From positions 1 through 5,012 of the forward strand of contig JAAVHK010000142.1 in the NCBI GenBank assembly GCA_014799765.1: a DNA stretch of 5,012 bases. The letters are read 5' to 3'. The position numbers and the translations under genes are program-made. Positions 1 to 5,012 of this stretch are shown piece by piece (within the stretch, counting starts at the first letter, position 1; the number at the start of each line of letters is the position of its first letter). Below the pieces are notes generated by a model. The model was not told the origin of the DNA. It saw only the letters and a list, made by a program, of their open reading frames with translations, and ran no database searches. The DNA is from Ruminococcus sp. (GTDB lineage: Bacteria > Bacillota > Clostridia > Oscillospirales > Ruminococcaceae).

Positions 1-31
1 ATGCGATAAACTCCGCAGAAAATGAGCATAA

Positions 32-57
32 TTCCTGAAATTCCCGCAATTCAGGGG
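32..57. repeat. Small inverted repeat / weak hairpin
   Basis: CCTGAA at 34-39 pairs with TTCAGG at 50-55 around a 10-base loop, and two G-U pairs (32-33 with 56-57) could extend the stem. No T-run follows on either strand, so it is not a textbook intrinsic terminator. It could still mark the 3' end of a gene lying left of the window: frame 2 gives a possible seven-residue tail (CDKLRRK) with a TGA stop at 23-25, and frame 3 gives another with a stop at 36-38. Neither tail can be assigned to any family. Confidence 0.35.
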
Positions 58-70
58 AAATAATTATCAG

Positions 71-99
71 TTGACATAATTGAAATTATATGCTATAAT
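71..99 (+). promoter_or_regulatory. Perfect-consensus sigma-A promoter with extended -10
   Basis: TTGACA at 71-76 and TATAAT at 94-99 are separated by exactly 17 bases, and TG at 91-92 forms an extended -10 element. All twelve hexamer positions match the consensus for the housekeeping sigma factor. Transcription would start near 106 and run rightwards, directly into the stem at 118-139. The next plus-strand gene is fumC at 550, so the promoter would give a leader of about 440 bases, or it could make an untranslated RNA. An intact consensus in AT-rich DNA is unlikely to be accidental, but activity is inferred. Because it lies inside a dyad (71-111), a repressor probably controls it. Confidence 0.7.
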
Positions 100-111
100 A
101 CATTATGTCAA
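71..111. repeat. Dyad symmetry spanning the promoter; possible operator or divergent promoter
   Basis: TTGACATAAT at 71-80 is repeated as its exact reverse complement ATTATGTCAA at 102-111. Nested inside, ATTATA at 85-90 mirrors TATAAT at 94-99. The centres of the two symmetries differ by about one base. As a result the minus strand also carries TTGACA (111-106) and TATAAT (90-85), with a 15-base spacer. The element may be an operator for a dimeric repressor, a pair of overlapping divergent promoters, or both. The minus-strand spacer is shorter than the optimal 17, so the leftward promoter should be the weaker one. Confidence 0.6.
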
Positions 112-139
112 GAAAAATCCCTGTCTGAAATGACAGGGA
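111..139 (-). terminator. Intrinsic terminator read on the minus strand
   Basis: TCCCTGTC at 118-125 and GACAGGGA at 132-139 form a perfect 8-bp stem with a six-base loop. Read on the minus strand, the stem is followed by five T (113-117) and then CTT, the layout of a Rho-independent terminator. On the plus strand an A-rich stretch follows and no T-run, so it would not stop rightward transcription. No minus-strand gene is seen to the right that needs it, so it may block antisense transcription entering from the fumC side. In a plus-strand transcript from the promoter at 71-99, the same stem would sit about 12 bases from the 5' end and could stabilise the RNA. Confidence 0.55.
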
Positions 140-234
140 AATTAAAATAAATGAATGTGAAATTTTTATCAATCTTTGCATTGTAATTATGCATAACAGG
201 AATAATTGTATTCTGATTTTATATGTAACAAATC

Positions 235-428
235 ATTCTGATATTGTGATTGTTTTCATATTTTATACTGAAAATGCTTTTATTATATGAACTTTATTGA
301 ATATATTGTACGCTTTATTCTGTAAACCATACGCAACAAAACAGTTTTTTCTGTATAGTGATATTCAAATAATATATAACTTTACGTATATGTAGAAATG
401 TTTGTTAATATTATATCAATATCAGAAT
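235..428. repeat. 12-bp inverted repeat pair, widely spaced
   Basis: ATTCTGATATTG at 235-246 recurs as its exact reverse complement CAATATCAGAAT at 417-428, with 170 bases between. A shortened direct copy, ATTCTGAT, lies at 210-217, 25 bases before the first. The spacing fits paired regulator sites that could loop the DNA, or long-range pairing in a leader RNA. In DNA this AT-rich a 12-base match has a small but real chance of being random. Confidence 0.35.
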
Positions 429-439
429 ATCAATATTCT
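413..439. promoter_or_regulatory. Candidate operator: direct repeat and palindrome before the fumC promoter
   Basis: ATATCAATAT occurs at 413-422 and again at 427-436, a 14-base period. The second copy lies within a palindrome, AGAATAT (424-430) and ATATTCT (433-439), around a two-base centre. The block ends 11 bases before the predicted -35 element at 450, a usual position for an activator or for a repressor that hinders polymerase entry. The regulator is not identifiable from the sequence. AT-only motifs in an AT-rich region are weak evidence, but a 7-bp-arm palindrome combined with a direct repeat is better than background. Confidence 0.4.
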
Positions 440-449
440 TAAACTGCAT

Positions 450-478
450 TTGAATTTATCTTAACTTGCTGTTATACT
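450..478 (+). promoter_or_regulatory. Probable proximal promoter of the fumC-hdrBCA cluster
   Basis: TTGAAT at 450-455 (four of six matches to the -35 consensus) and TATACT at 473-478 (five of six to the -10 consensus) are 17 bases apart. TG at 470-471 supplies an extended -10. The predicted start near 485 gives a leader of about 65 bases ahead of fumC. Seven T at 494-500 fall early in the transcript. This is the best-placed promoter for the operon, and the stronger consensus promoter at 71-99 could add read-through. Confidence 0.55.
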
Positions 479-531
479 TAAATATGGACAATCTTTTTTT
501 AAACGCATACTTTAAACATAAATAAAAATTC

Positions 532-538
532 GGGAGTG
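532..538 (+). promoter_or_regulatory. Ribosome binding site of fumC
   Basis: GGGAGTG, a partial match to the Shine-Dalgarno sequence, lies 11 bases before the ATG at 550. It is weaker than the sites before hdrC and hdrA. It supports the chosen start together with the family match that begins within the first residues. Confidence 0.55.
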
Positions 539-549
539 AATATTTTAAA

Positions 550-1926
550 ATGGAATACCGTATAGAACACGATTCTATGGGCGAAGTCAAAGTACCTGCT
601 GACAAGTACTGGGCTGCCCAGACAGAACGAAGTCATGAAAATTTCCTTATCGGTGTGGGTATAGAAACTATGCCGAGGGAAATAACCCATGCTTTCGGAA
701 TACTCAAAAAAGCCGCTGCTATCGCCAATCACGCTGTAAAGCCGGAGAGAATGACCGACGAAAAACTTTCCGCTATTTCACAGGCTTGCGACGAAGTTAT
801 TAGCGGTTCTCTTAATGAACACTTTCCGCTTGTCGTATGGCAGACAGGTAGCGGTACACAGTCTAACATGAACGCCAACGAAGTTATCGCAAACCGTGGT
901 AACGAAATTGCCGGAAAAAAACTTCTTCACCCTAACGACGATATAAACATGAGCCAGTCTTCTAACGATACTTTCCCGACTGCTATGCATATCGCCTCAG
1001 TAATAGCCGTTGAAGACAAGGTTATACCTGCCGTTGATACTCTTATTGATACATTTAAAAGACTGGAGCAGGAAAACGAAGGTATCGTTAAAAGCGGAAG
1101 AACTCATCTTCAGGACGCTACACCTATTAAATTTTCACAGGAAATAAGCGGTTGGAGAAGCTCACTCGAAAAAGATAAGAAAATGCTTTTAAGTGCTGTA
1201 GAAGAACTCCGTGAACTCGCTTTAGGTGGTACTGCTGTCGGTACAGGTCTTAACGCTCCTGCCGGATTCGCTGAAAAGGCTGCCGAGGCTATCAGTGAAA
1301 TTTCCGGAAAGAAATTCGTTACAGCTCCGAACAAATTCCATTCACTTACATCCAAAGACGAAATCGTATTTGCACATGGTGCTTTAAAGGCACTCGCCTG
1401 TGATATGATGAAAATCGCCAATGATGTAAGGTGGTTGGCTTCCGGACCTCGTGACGGTCTCGGAGAAATATTTATCCCTGAAAATGAACCAGGTTCTTCA
1501 ATCATGCCTGGTAAGGTAAATCCCACACAGTGCGAACAGGTTACAATGGTAGCCGTTCAGGTAATGGGAAATGATGTCGCTGTAGGTATGGCTGCATCTC
1601 AGGGAAATTTTGAACTCAATGTATTTATGCCCGTATGTGCATATAATTTCCTCCAGTCCGCAAGACTGCTTGCAGAGTCAATCACATCTTTCAACAAGAA
1701 CTGTGCAGTAGGTATCAAGGCTAACAGGGAAAAAATGCATCATAATTTGTATAATTCGCTCATGCTGGTAACAGCTCTCAATCCGTACATTGGTTACGAA
1801 AACGCCGCTAAAACCGCTAAAAAGGCTTACAAGGACAATATTTCCCTTAAAGAAGCCTGTGTTGAACTCGGTTTCCTGACCGCTGAACGTTTTGACGAAG
1901 TTTTTCACCCTGAGGAAATGGCATAA
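550..1926 (+). CDS. fumC: Class II fumarate hydratase (fumarase C)
   Basis: Catalyses reversible hydration of fumarate to L-malate in the cytoplasm; the family is an oxygen-stable, cluster-free homotetramer. At 458 residues it is close to the usual 460-470. The superfamily signature GSSIMPGKVNP is at 315-325, with Ser316 as likely catalytic base and Lys322 and Asn324 as substrate contacts. GRTHLQDATP at 183-192 carries the active-site His186. SSND at 137-140 and TGSGTQSNMN at 99-108 are further substrate-binding segments. The text around the signature (ENEP before, TQCEQ after) is fumarase-like rather than aspartase-like. Compared from memory with E. coli FumC, the secondary B-site keeps His127, Asn129 and Asp130, but the arginine position appears to be Lys124. 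The gene leads the cluster, and hdrB begins 24 bases after its stop with no terminator between, so co-transcription is likely. Its direction (fumarate for reduction, or malate formation) cannot be read from sequence. Confidence 0.96.
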   Translation: MEYRIEHDSMGEVKVPADKYWAAQTERSHENFLIGVGIETMPREITHAFGILKKAAAIANHAVKPERMTDEKLSAISQACDEVISGSLNEHFPLVVWQTGSGTQSNMNANEVIANRGNEIAGKKLLHPNDDINMSQSSNDTFPTAMHIASVIAVEDKVIPAVDTLIDTFKRLEQENEGIVKSGRTHLQDATPIKFSQEISGWRSSLEKDKKMLLSAVEELRELALGGTAVGTGLNAPAGFAEKAAEAISEISGKKFVTAPNKFHSLTSKDEIVFAHGALKALACDMMKIANDVRWLASGPRDGLGEIFIPENEPGSSIMPGKVNPTQCEQVTMVAVQVMGNDVAVGMAASQGNFELNVFMPVCAYNFLQSARLLAESITSFNKNCAVGIKANREKMHHNLYNSLMLVTALNPYIGYENAAKTAKKAYKDNISLKEACVELGFLTAERFDEVFHPEEMA

Positions 1927-1935
1927 AATTATCAG

Positions 1936-1941
1936 AAAGGA
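1936..1941 (+). promoter_or_regulatory. Ribosome binding site of hdrB
   Basis: AAAGGA, within a longer purine run AGAAAGGAAA (1934-1943), ends nine bases before the ATG at 1951. It lies wholly in the 24-base gap after fumC, so hdrB has its own initiation signal and need not depend on translational coupling. Confidence 0.6.
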
Positions 1942-1950
1942 AACGTACTA

Positions 1951-2748
1951 ATGAATACTTTCACGTATTATCCAGGCTGTACGCTCCGCACCAAAGCTAA
2001 AGACCTTGACACATATGCAAGGTCTTCTGCTGAGGCTCTCGGAATCTCACTTGTAGAACCGGAGAACTGGCAGTGCTGTGGCGGTGCATATACTACAGCC
2101 AAAGACGAAATAGCTACAAAGCTATCGGCGGTGAGAACTCTCAACTCCGCCAAGGAAGCAGGGCAGGCACTTATTACAGTCTGTTCCGCCTGTCATAACG
2201 TTATAAAGCAGACAAACTACGATATTTCCCACGACGAAGATTTAGCTTTCAAGGTAAACAATTACCTTAAACTTGACGAAGCATACACCGGTGAGACTAC
2301 AGTTTATCACTATCTTGAAATACTCCGTGATGTTGTAGGATTCGATAACCTCAGGAAGAAAGTAGTAAATCCTTTCAAGGGAAAGAAAATAGGTGCTTAT
2401 TACGGTTGTCTCCTGCTCCGTCCGAGTAAGGCTCTCGCTATGGATGACCCCGAAAATCCTACAATTATGGAAGACTTCATAAAGGCTATCGGCGGAACTC
2501 CGGTTATATACGCACAGCGTAACGAATGTTGTGGCGGTTACATAACCATGGAAGACAAGGCACAGGCTACTAAAAGAAGTGCCAAGGTTATGAACTCCGC
2601 ACAGGAGCAGGGGGCAGATATGATTATAACAGCTTGTCCGCTCTGTCTTTATAACCTCAAAAAGAACTCCGGTTCTGAACTTCCGGTTTATTATTTCACT
2701 GAACTTCTCGCCGAAGCACTCGGAGTAAAGGAGGCTGACAATGAATAA
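1951..2748 (+). CDS. hdrB: HdrB-like subunit, two CCG domains (heterodisulfide reductase subunit B family)
   Basis: Cytoplasmic iron-sulfur subunit of the HdrABC family, which in methanogens carries the disulfide-reducing active site. The 265 residues contain two complete CCG motifs. The first is Cys10, Cys42-Cys43, Cys78 and Cys81 (spacing 31, 34, 2); the second is Cys153, Cys193-Cys194, Cys229 and Cys232 (spacing 39, 34, 2). Both fit the family pattern and would bind the pair of noncubane [4Fe-4S] clusters described for HdrB. Length is slightly below the methanogen proteins, with no extra domains, signal peptide or membrane segment. The stop overlaps the start of hdrC by 8 bases, implying translational coupling and a stoichiometric partner. 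Bacteria of this type are not expected to make coenzymes M and B, so the natural substrate is probably another disulfide or a different acceptor; this is inference. CCG domains also occur in lactate-utilisation, GlpC-like and thiol:fumarate reductase proteins, but the neighbouring hdrC and hdrA favour HdrB. Confidence 0.9.
   Translation: MNTFTYYPGCTLRTKAKDLDTYARSSAEALGISLVEPENWQCCGGAYTTAKDEIATKLSAVRTLNSAKEAGQALITVCSACHNVIKQTNYDISHDEDLAFKVNNYLKLDEAYTGETTVYHYLEILRDVVGFDNLRKKVVNPFKGKKIGAYYGCLLLRPSKALAMDDPENPTIMEDFIKAIGGTPVIYAQRNECCGGYITMEDKAQATKRSAKVMNSAQEQGADMIITACPLCLYNLKKNSGSELPVYYFTELLAEALGVKEADNE
2727..2734 (+). promoter_or_regulatory. Ribosome binding site of hdrC inside the hdrB coding sequence
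   Basis: AAAGGAGG, a near-perfect Shine-Dalgarno sequence, lies in the last codons of hdrB, six bases before the ATG at 2741. It fixes the start of hdrC at the overlapping ATG and allows reinitiation by ribosomes finishing hdrB. Confidence 0.8.
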
Positions 2749-3124
2749 TAATCTTAAAGAACAGGTTCTCCGTTCAAGTGGCGTTAATGTCCTGAAGTGT
2801 ATGCGTTGCGGAAAATGTTCCGGTACTTGTCCTTCATACGACGAAATGGAATATCACCCGCACCAGTTTGTGTACATGGTTGAAAAGGGCAATATTGAAA
2901 CTCTCATGAAATCCGAATCAATCTATAAATGTCTGACCTGTTTTGCGTGCGTTGAAAGATGTCCCAGAAACGTTGAACCGGCAAAAGTCGTTGAAGCTGT
3001 ACGTCTCGCAACGATAAGAAAACAGGGTAATAATCATCTTATTCCCGATGCTGTACCGGAAATGCTTGACGAAGATTTACCACAGCAGGCAATCGTTACG
3101 GCGTTCAGAAAATATACTAAGTAA
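2741..3124 (+). CDS. hdrC: HdrC-like subunit, 2x[4Fe-4S] ferredoxin protein
   Basis: Electron-relay subunit expected to pass electrons between the HdrA flavin and the HdrB clusters. The 127 residues hold two classical cluster motifs: Cys20, Cys23, Cys26 and Cys30 followed by Pro31, and Cys64, Cys67, Cys70 and Cys74 followed by Pro75. Each fourth cysteine belongs to the neighbouring cluster in the usual ferredoxin manner. The spacing between motifs and the helical linker (HPHQFVYMVEKGN, 39-51) are typical of HdrC and of related GlpC and SdhB-like alpha-helical ferredoxins. It is clearly shorter than methanogen HdrC (about 185 residues), lacking extra terminal sequence. The start overlaps the end of hdrB, and hdrA follows after 15 bases. 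There is no signal peptide or membrane helix, so the complex should be soluble. Assignment is firm as a ferredoxin-type subunit; HdrC rests on motif spacing and on HdrB and HdrA flanking it. Confidence 0.88.
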   Translation: MNNNLKEQVLRSSGVNVLKCMRCGKCSGTCPSYDEMEYHPHQFVYMVEKGNIETLMKSESIYKCLTCFACVERCPRNVEPAKVVEAVRLATIRKQGNNHLIPDAVPEMLDEDLPQQAIVTAFRKYTK

Positions 3125-3129
3125 GGAGG
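3123..3129 (+). promoter_or_regulatory. Ribosome binding site of hdrA overlapping the hdrC stop
   Basis: AAGGAGG begins within the TAA stop of hdrC (3122-3124) and sits ten bases before the ATG at 3140. The strong site selects this ATG, and the product matches the HdrA family from its first residues. Confidence 0.8.
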
Positions 3130-3139
3130 AGATAATATT

Positions 3140-5012
3140 ATGCAGAAAATAGGAGTATTCGTCTGTCATTGCGGTACTAATATTGCCGCAACCGTTGATG
3201 TAAAGGCTGTTGCAGAAGCACTCAGTCACGAAACTGGTGTAGTTATCTCTCAGGAATACCAGTATATGTGTTCTGAAGCCGGTCAGAATCTTGTAAAAGA
3301 CGCCATAAAAGAATACGGTCTGACAGGTGTAGTAATATGTTCATGTTCACCACGTATGCACGAAAACACTTTCAGAAAAGCTGCCGCTGCTGCCGGTCTT
3401 AATCCGTATCTCGTTGAAATAGCTAATATCCGTGAGCAGTGTTCATGGATTCACAAGGATATTGCTACAGCTACTGAAAAAGCTATCATTCTCGGAAAAG
3501 CTGCTATTGCAAAGGTTCAACTTAATACACCGCTTATTGCCGGTGAAAGTCCTGTTGCTAAAAGAGCGTTGGTAATCGGTGGTGGTATTGCCGGTATTCA
3601 GACCGCTCTTGATATTGCCGAAGCTGGTTTTGAAGTAGATATAGTAGAAAAAGAAGCTACAATCGGCGGTAAAATGGCACAGATTGACAAGACTTTCCCT
3701 ACACTCGACTGTGCCGCCTGTATTCTCACACCTAAAATGGTTGAGGCATCACAGAACGAAAAAATTACAATTCATTCGTACAGCGAAGTAAGTGCGGTAA
3801 AGGGCTTTATAGGAAATTTCACTGCTACTATAAAGAAAAAGAGACGTTTTGTTGACGAATCAAAATGTACTGGTTGCGGTATCTGTACAGAAGTATGTCC
3901 TATGCAGAAAGTTCCTAACGCTTTCAACCTCGGACTTAACAACAGAGGTGCGGTTTATATACCGTTCGCACAGGCTGTACCGAAAGTTGCTACAATCGAC
4001 GCTAATTACTGTCTGAAACTCCGTAAAGGCGACGTAAATGAAAAAGTCTGCGGTAAGTGTGCAGAAGCCTGTACGGCAGGTGCTATAAATTACTATCAGC
4101 AGGACGAGTACATAGAACAGAAATACGGTGCTATAGTAGTAGCAACTGGATTCAATCCGATAAAACTTGATAAATATGACGAGTTCGCATATAATCAGTG
4201 TCCGGATGTTGTAACATCTCTCGAACTCGAAAGACTTATGAATGCTGCCGGTCCTAACGGTGGAACACTTCTCAGACCTTCCGACAAGACACACCCACAT
4301 AAGATAGTTTTCGTACAGTGTGTAGGTTCGAGATGTGACGACGGCAAGGGCAAACCATATTGTTCAAAAATCTGCTGTATGTATACCGCTAAACACGCAA
4401 TGTTAATCCGTGAAAAATATCCGGATACAGAAGTTTACGTATTCTACATAGATGTCCGCACCCCTGGTAAGAATTTCGACGAGTTCTACAGACGTGCTGT
4501 TGAACAGTATAACGTACATTATATAAAAGGTATGGTAGGTAAGGTTACACCTAAGGCTGACGGTAAAATAGATGTTCAGGCATCTGACCTGCTCTCAAAC
4601 GAACAGTTACACATTGATGCCGATATGGTTGTACTTGCTACAGCTATCGAACCGGATAAGACCGCAAGACCTCTTGCAACAATGCTCACAACACAGATGG
4701 ATACTAACGACTTCTTCACAGAAGCACACGCTAAACTCCGTCCTGTTGAAAGTGCTACCGCCGGTATCTTCCTTTCGGGAGCTTGTCAGGGTCCTAAGGA
4801 TATTCCGGAAACTGTCGCACAGGCAAGTGCCGCTGCTTCAAAGGCTATCGGACTTCTTGTTAAGGACAGTATCACCTGCAACCCATGTGTTGCCCACTCA
4901 AACGAACTTATGTGTAATGGCTGTTCAGCCTGTGAAAAGGTTTGTCCTTATGGTGCTATCACATATCAGGATAAAGAGTTCAGAACACCATACCGCACCA
5001 CAGTAATGAGAC
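3140..5012 (+). CDS. hdrA: HdrA-like FAD/iron-sulfur subunit (electron-bifurcating type), 3' end cut by the window
   Basis: In HdrABC complexes, HdrA holds the FAD that splits electron pairs between ferredoxin and the HdrBC branch. The frame is open for 624 codons to the window edge. Domains in order: the HdrA N-terminal domain (about 1-140) with VCHCG at 8-12, Cys44, CSCSPRMHE at 67-75 and NIREQCSW at 96-103; an FAD-binding Rossmann motif GGGIAG at 147-152 with acidic Glu170, then GGKMAQ and DCAACILTPKM (190-200); an inserted ferredoxin with Cys243, 246, 249, 253 and Cys291, 304, 307, 311; the second half of the flavoprotein fold with VVATGF at 333-338, cysteines 394, 399, 408, 412 and 413 (QCVGSRC, CSKICC) and GIFLSGACQGPKD at 542-554; and a C-terminal ferredoxin motif Cys592, 595, 598, 602. 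HdrA proteins are usually 650 or more residues, often with one more cluster here, so only a short tail may be missing unless there is a fusion. An additional CxxC (Cys580, Cys583) precedes the last motif. No transmembrane segment is seen. Confidence 0.92.
   Translation, partial: MQKIGVFVCHCGTNIAATVDVKAVAEALSHETGVVISQEYQYMCSEAGQNLVKDAIKEYGLTGVVICSCSPRMHENTFRKAAAAAGLNPYLVEIANIREQCSWIHKDIATATEKAIILGKAAIAKVQLNTPLIAGESPVAKRALVIGGGIAGIQTALDIAEAGFEVDIVEKEATIGGKMAQIDKTFPTLDCAACILTPKMVEASQNEKITIHSYSEVSAVKGFIGNFTATIKKKRRFVDESKCTGCGICTEVCPMQKVPNAFNLGLNNRGAVYIPFAQAVPKVATIDANYCLKLRKGDVNEKVCGKCAEACTAGAINYYQQDEYIEQKYGAIVVATGFNPIKLDKYDEFAYNQCPDVVTSLELERLMNAAGPNGGTLLRPSDKTHPHKIVFVQCVGSRCDDGKGKPYCSKICCMYTAKHAMLIREKYPDTEVYVFYIDVRTPGKNFDEFYRRAVEQYNVHYIKGMVGKVTPKADGKIDVQASDLLSNEQLHIDADMVVLATAIEPDKTARPLATMLTTQMDTNDFFTEAHAKLRPVESATAGIFLSGACQGPKDIPETVAQASAAASKAIGLLVKDSITCNPCVAHSNELMCNGCSACEKVCPYGAITYQDKEFRTPYRTTVMR

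Larger units (their letters stand above)
140..449. other. AT-rich intergenic stretch without a supported gene
   Basis: By eye this stretch is about three-quarters or more A+T, clearly richer than the neighbouring genes. No tRNA, rRNA, recognisable riboswitch core, CRISPR unit or insertion-sequence end could be identified. It holds short repeats of ATTCTGAT (210-217, 235-242 and, inverted, 421-428), weak stems such as TGCAT/ATGCA at 177-193, and an isolated -10-like TATACT at 264-269 with no convincing -35. The most likely role is a long upstream regulatory region for the fumC cluster, possibly with curved DNA. A small untranslated RNA from the promoter at 71-99 cannot be excluded, but no plus-strand terminator is visible. 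Confidence 0.5.

Noticed and set aside
1..38. Tail of an upstream plus-strand gene
   Set aside because: Two frames give equally plausible short tails (stops at 23-25 and 36-38), with too few residues to recognise a family or choose between them.
151..186. Short open frame of 11 codons (starts MNVKF, ends FAL) downstream of the stem at 118-139
   Set aside because: Only a weak AGGGA lies 11 bases upstream, inside the stem where it would be hidden. So short a frame is expected by chance, and the peptide has no leader-peptide bias such as repeated regulatory codons.
341..354. ACAG-TTTTTT-CTGT as a terminator
   Set aside because: The stem is only four base pairs, with the T-run in the loop and not after the stem, so it cannot act as an intrinsic terminator.
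1110..1526. Minus-strand open frame of 138 codons inside fumC
   Set aside because: It lies entirely antisense to a strongly conserved fumarase, has no recognisable domain or ribosome binding site, and is explained by the codon bias of the real gene.
3860..4300. Minus-strand open frame of 146 codons inside hdrA
   Set aside because: It is antisense to conserved cysteine motifs and the flavoprotein fold of HdrA. The translation is low-complexity aromatic and serine-rich text with no family resemblance.
4572..5006. Plus-strand open frame of 144 codons in another frame of hdrA
   Set aside because: The HdrA frame is open throughout and carries the conserved GACQGPKD and C-terminal ferredoxin motifs. 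The alternative frame shows no domain and no Shine-Dalgarno site.

Overview
The window reads as chromosomal DNA of a low-GC, strictly anaerobic bacterium, most likely a Clostridia-type Bacillota and possibly a Ruminococcus-like member. This rests on the AT-rich intergenic DNA, purine-rich AGGAGG-type ribosome binding sites, A/T-ending codons, TAA stops and a bacterial-type hdr gene cluster. The genus is a guess from codon style only.

Layout. Positions 1-549 hold no convincing protein gene. This stretch contains a small hairpin (32-57) and a perfect-consensus sigma-A promoter embedded in a near-symmetric dyad (71-111). It also contains a strong stem with a U-tract that would terminate minus-strand transcription (111-139), then about 400 bases of very AT-rich DNA. 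That DNA carries repeated ATTCTGAT and ATATCAATAT motifs and, just before the first gene, a second promoter (450-478). From 550 on, all coding is on the plus strand in one tight cluster: a class II fumarase (fumC), then three genes resembling the subunits of the heterodisulfide reductase HdrABC complex in the order hdrB, hdrC, hdrA. The gaps are 24 bases, an 8-base overlap and 15 bases. hdrA runs off the right edge after 624 codons.

How the genes may work together. HdrB has two intact CCG cysteine motifs (noncubane iron-sulfur chemistry on disulfides). HdrC has two [4Fe-4S] ferredoxin motifs. HdrA has the FAD site and several cluster motifs expected of the flavin-based electron-bifurcating subunit. 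Together they form a complete soluble electron-transfer module. Fumarase in the same transcription unit interconverts malate and fumarate, so the cluster suggests that the Hdr module is tied to C4-dicarboxylate metabolism, for example fumarate as an electron sink. That coupling is inference. The real disulfide or other acceptor is unknown, and no electron-input partner (hydrogenase, Flox, MvhD, formate dehydrogenase) is visible before the window ends. The most notable points are the fumC-hdrBCA linkage and the unusual regulatory architecture upstream.
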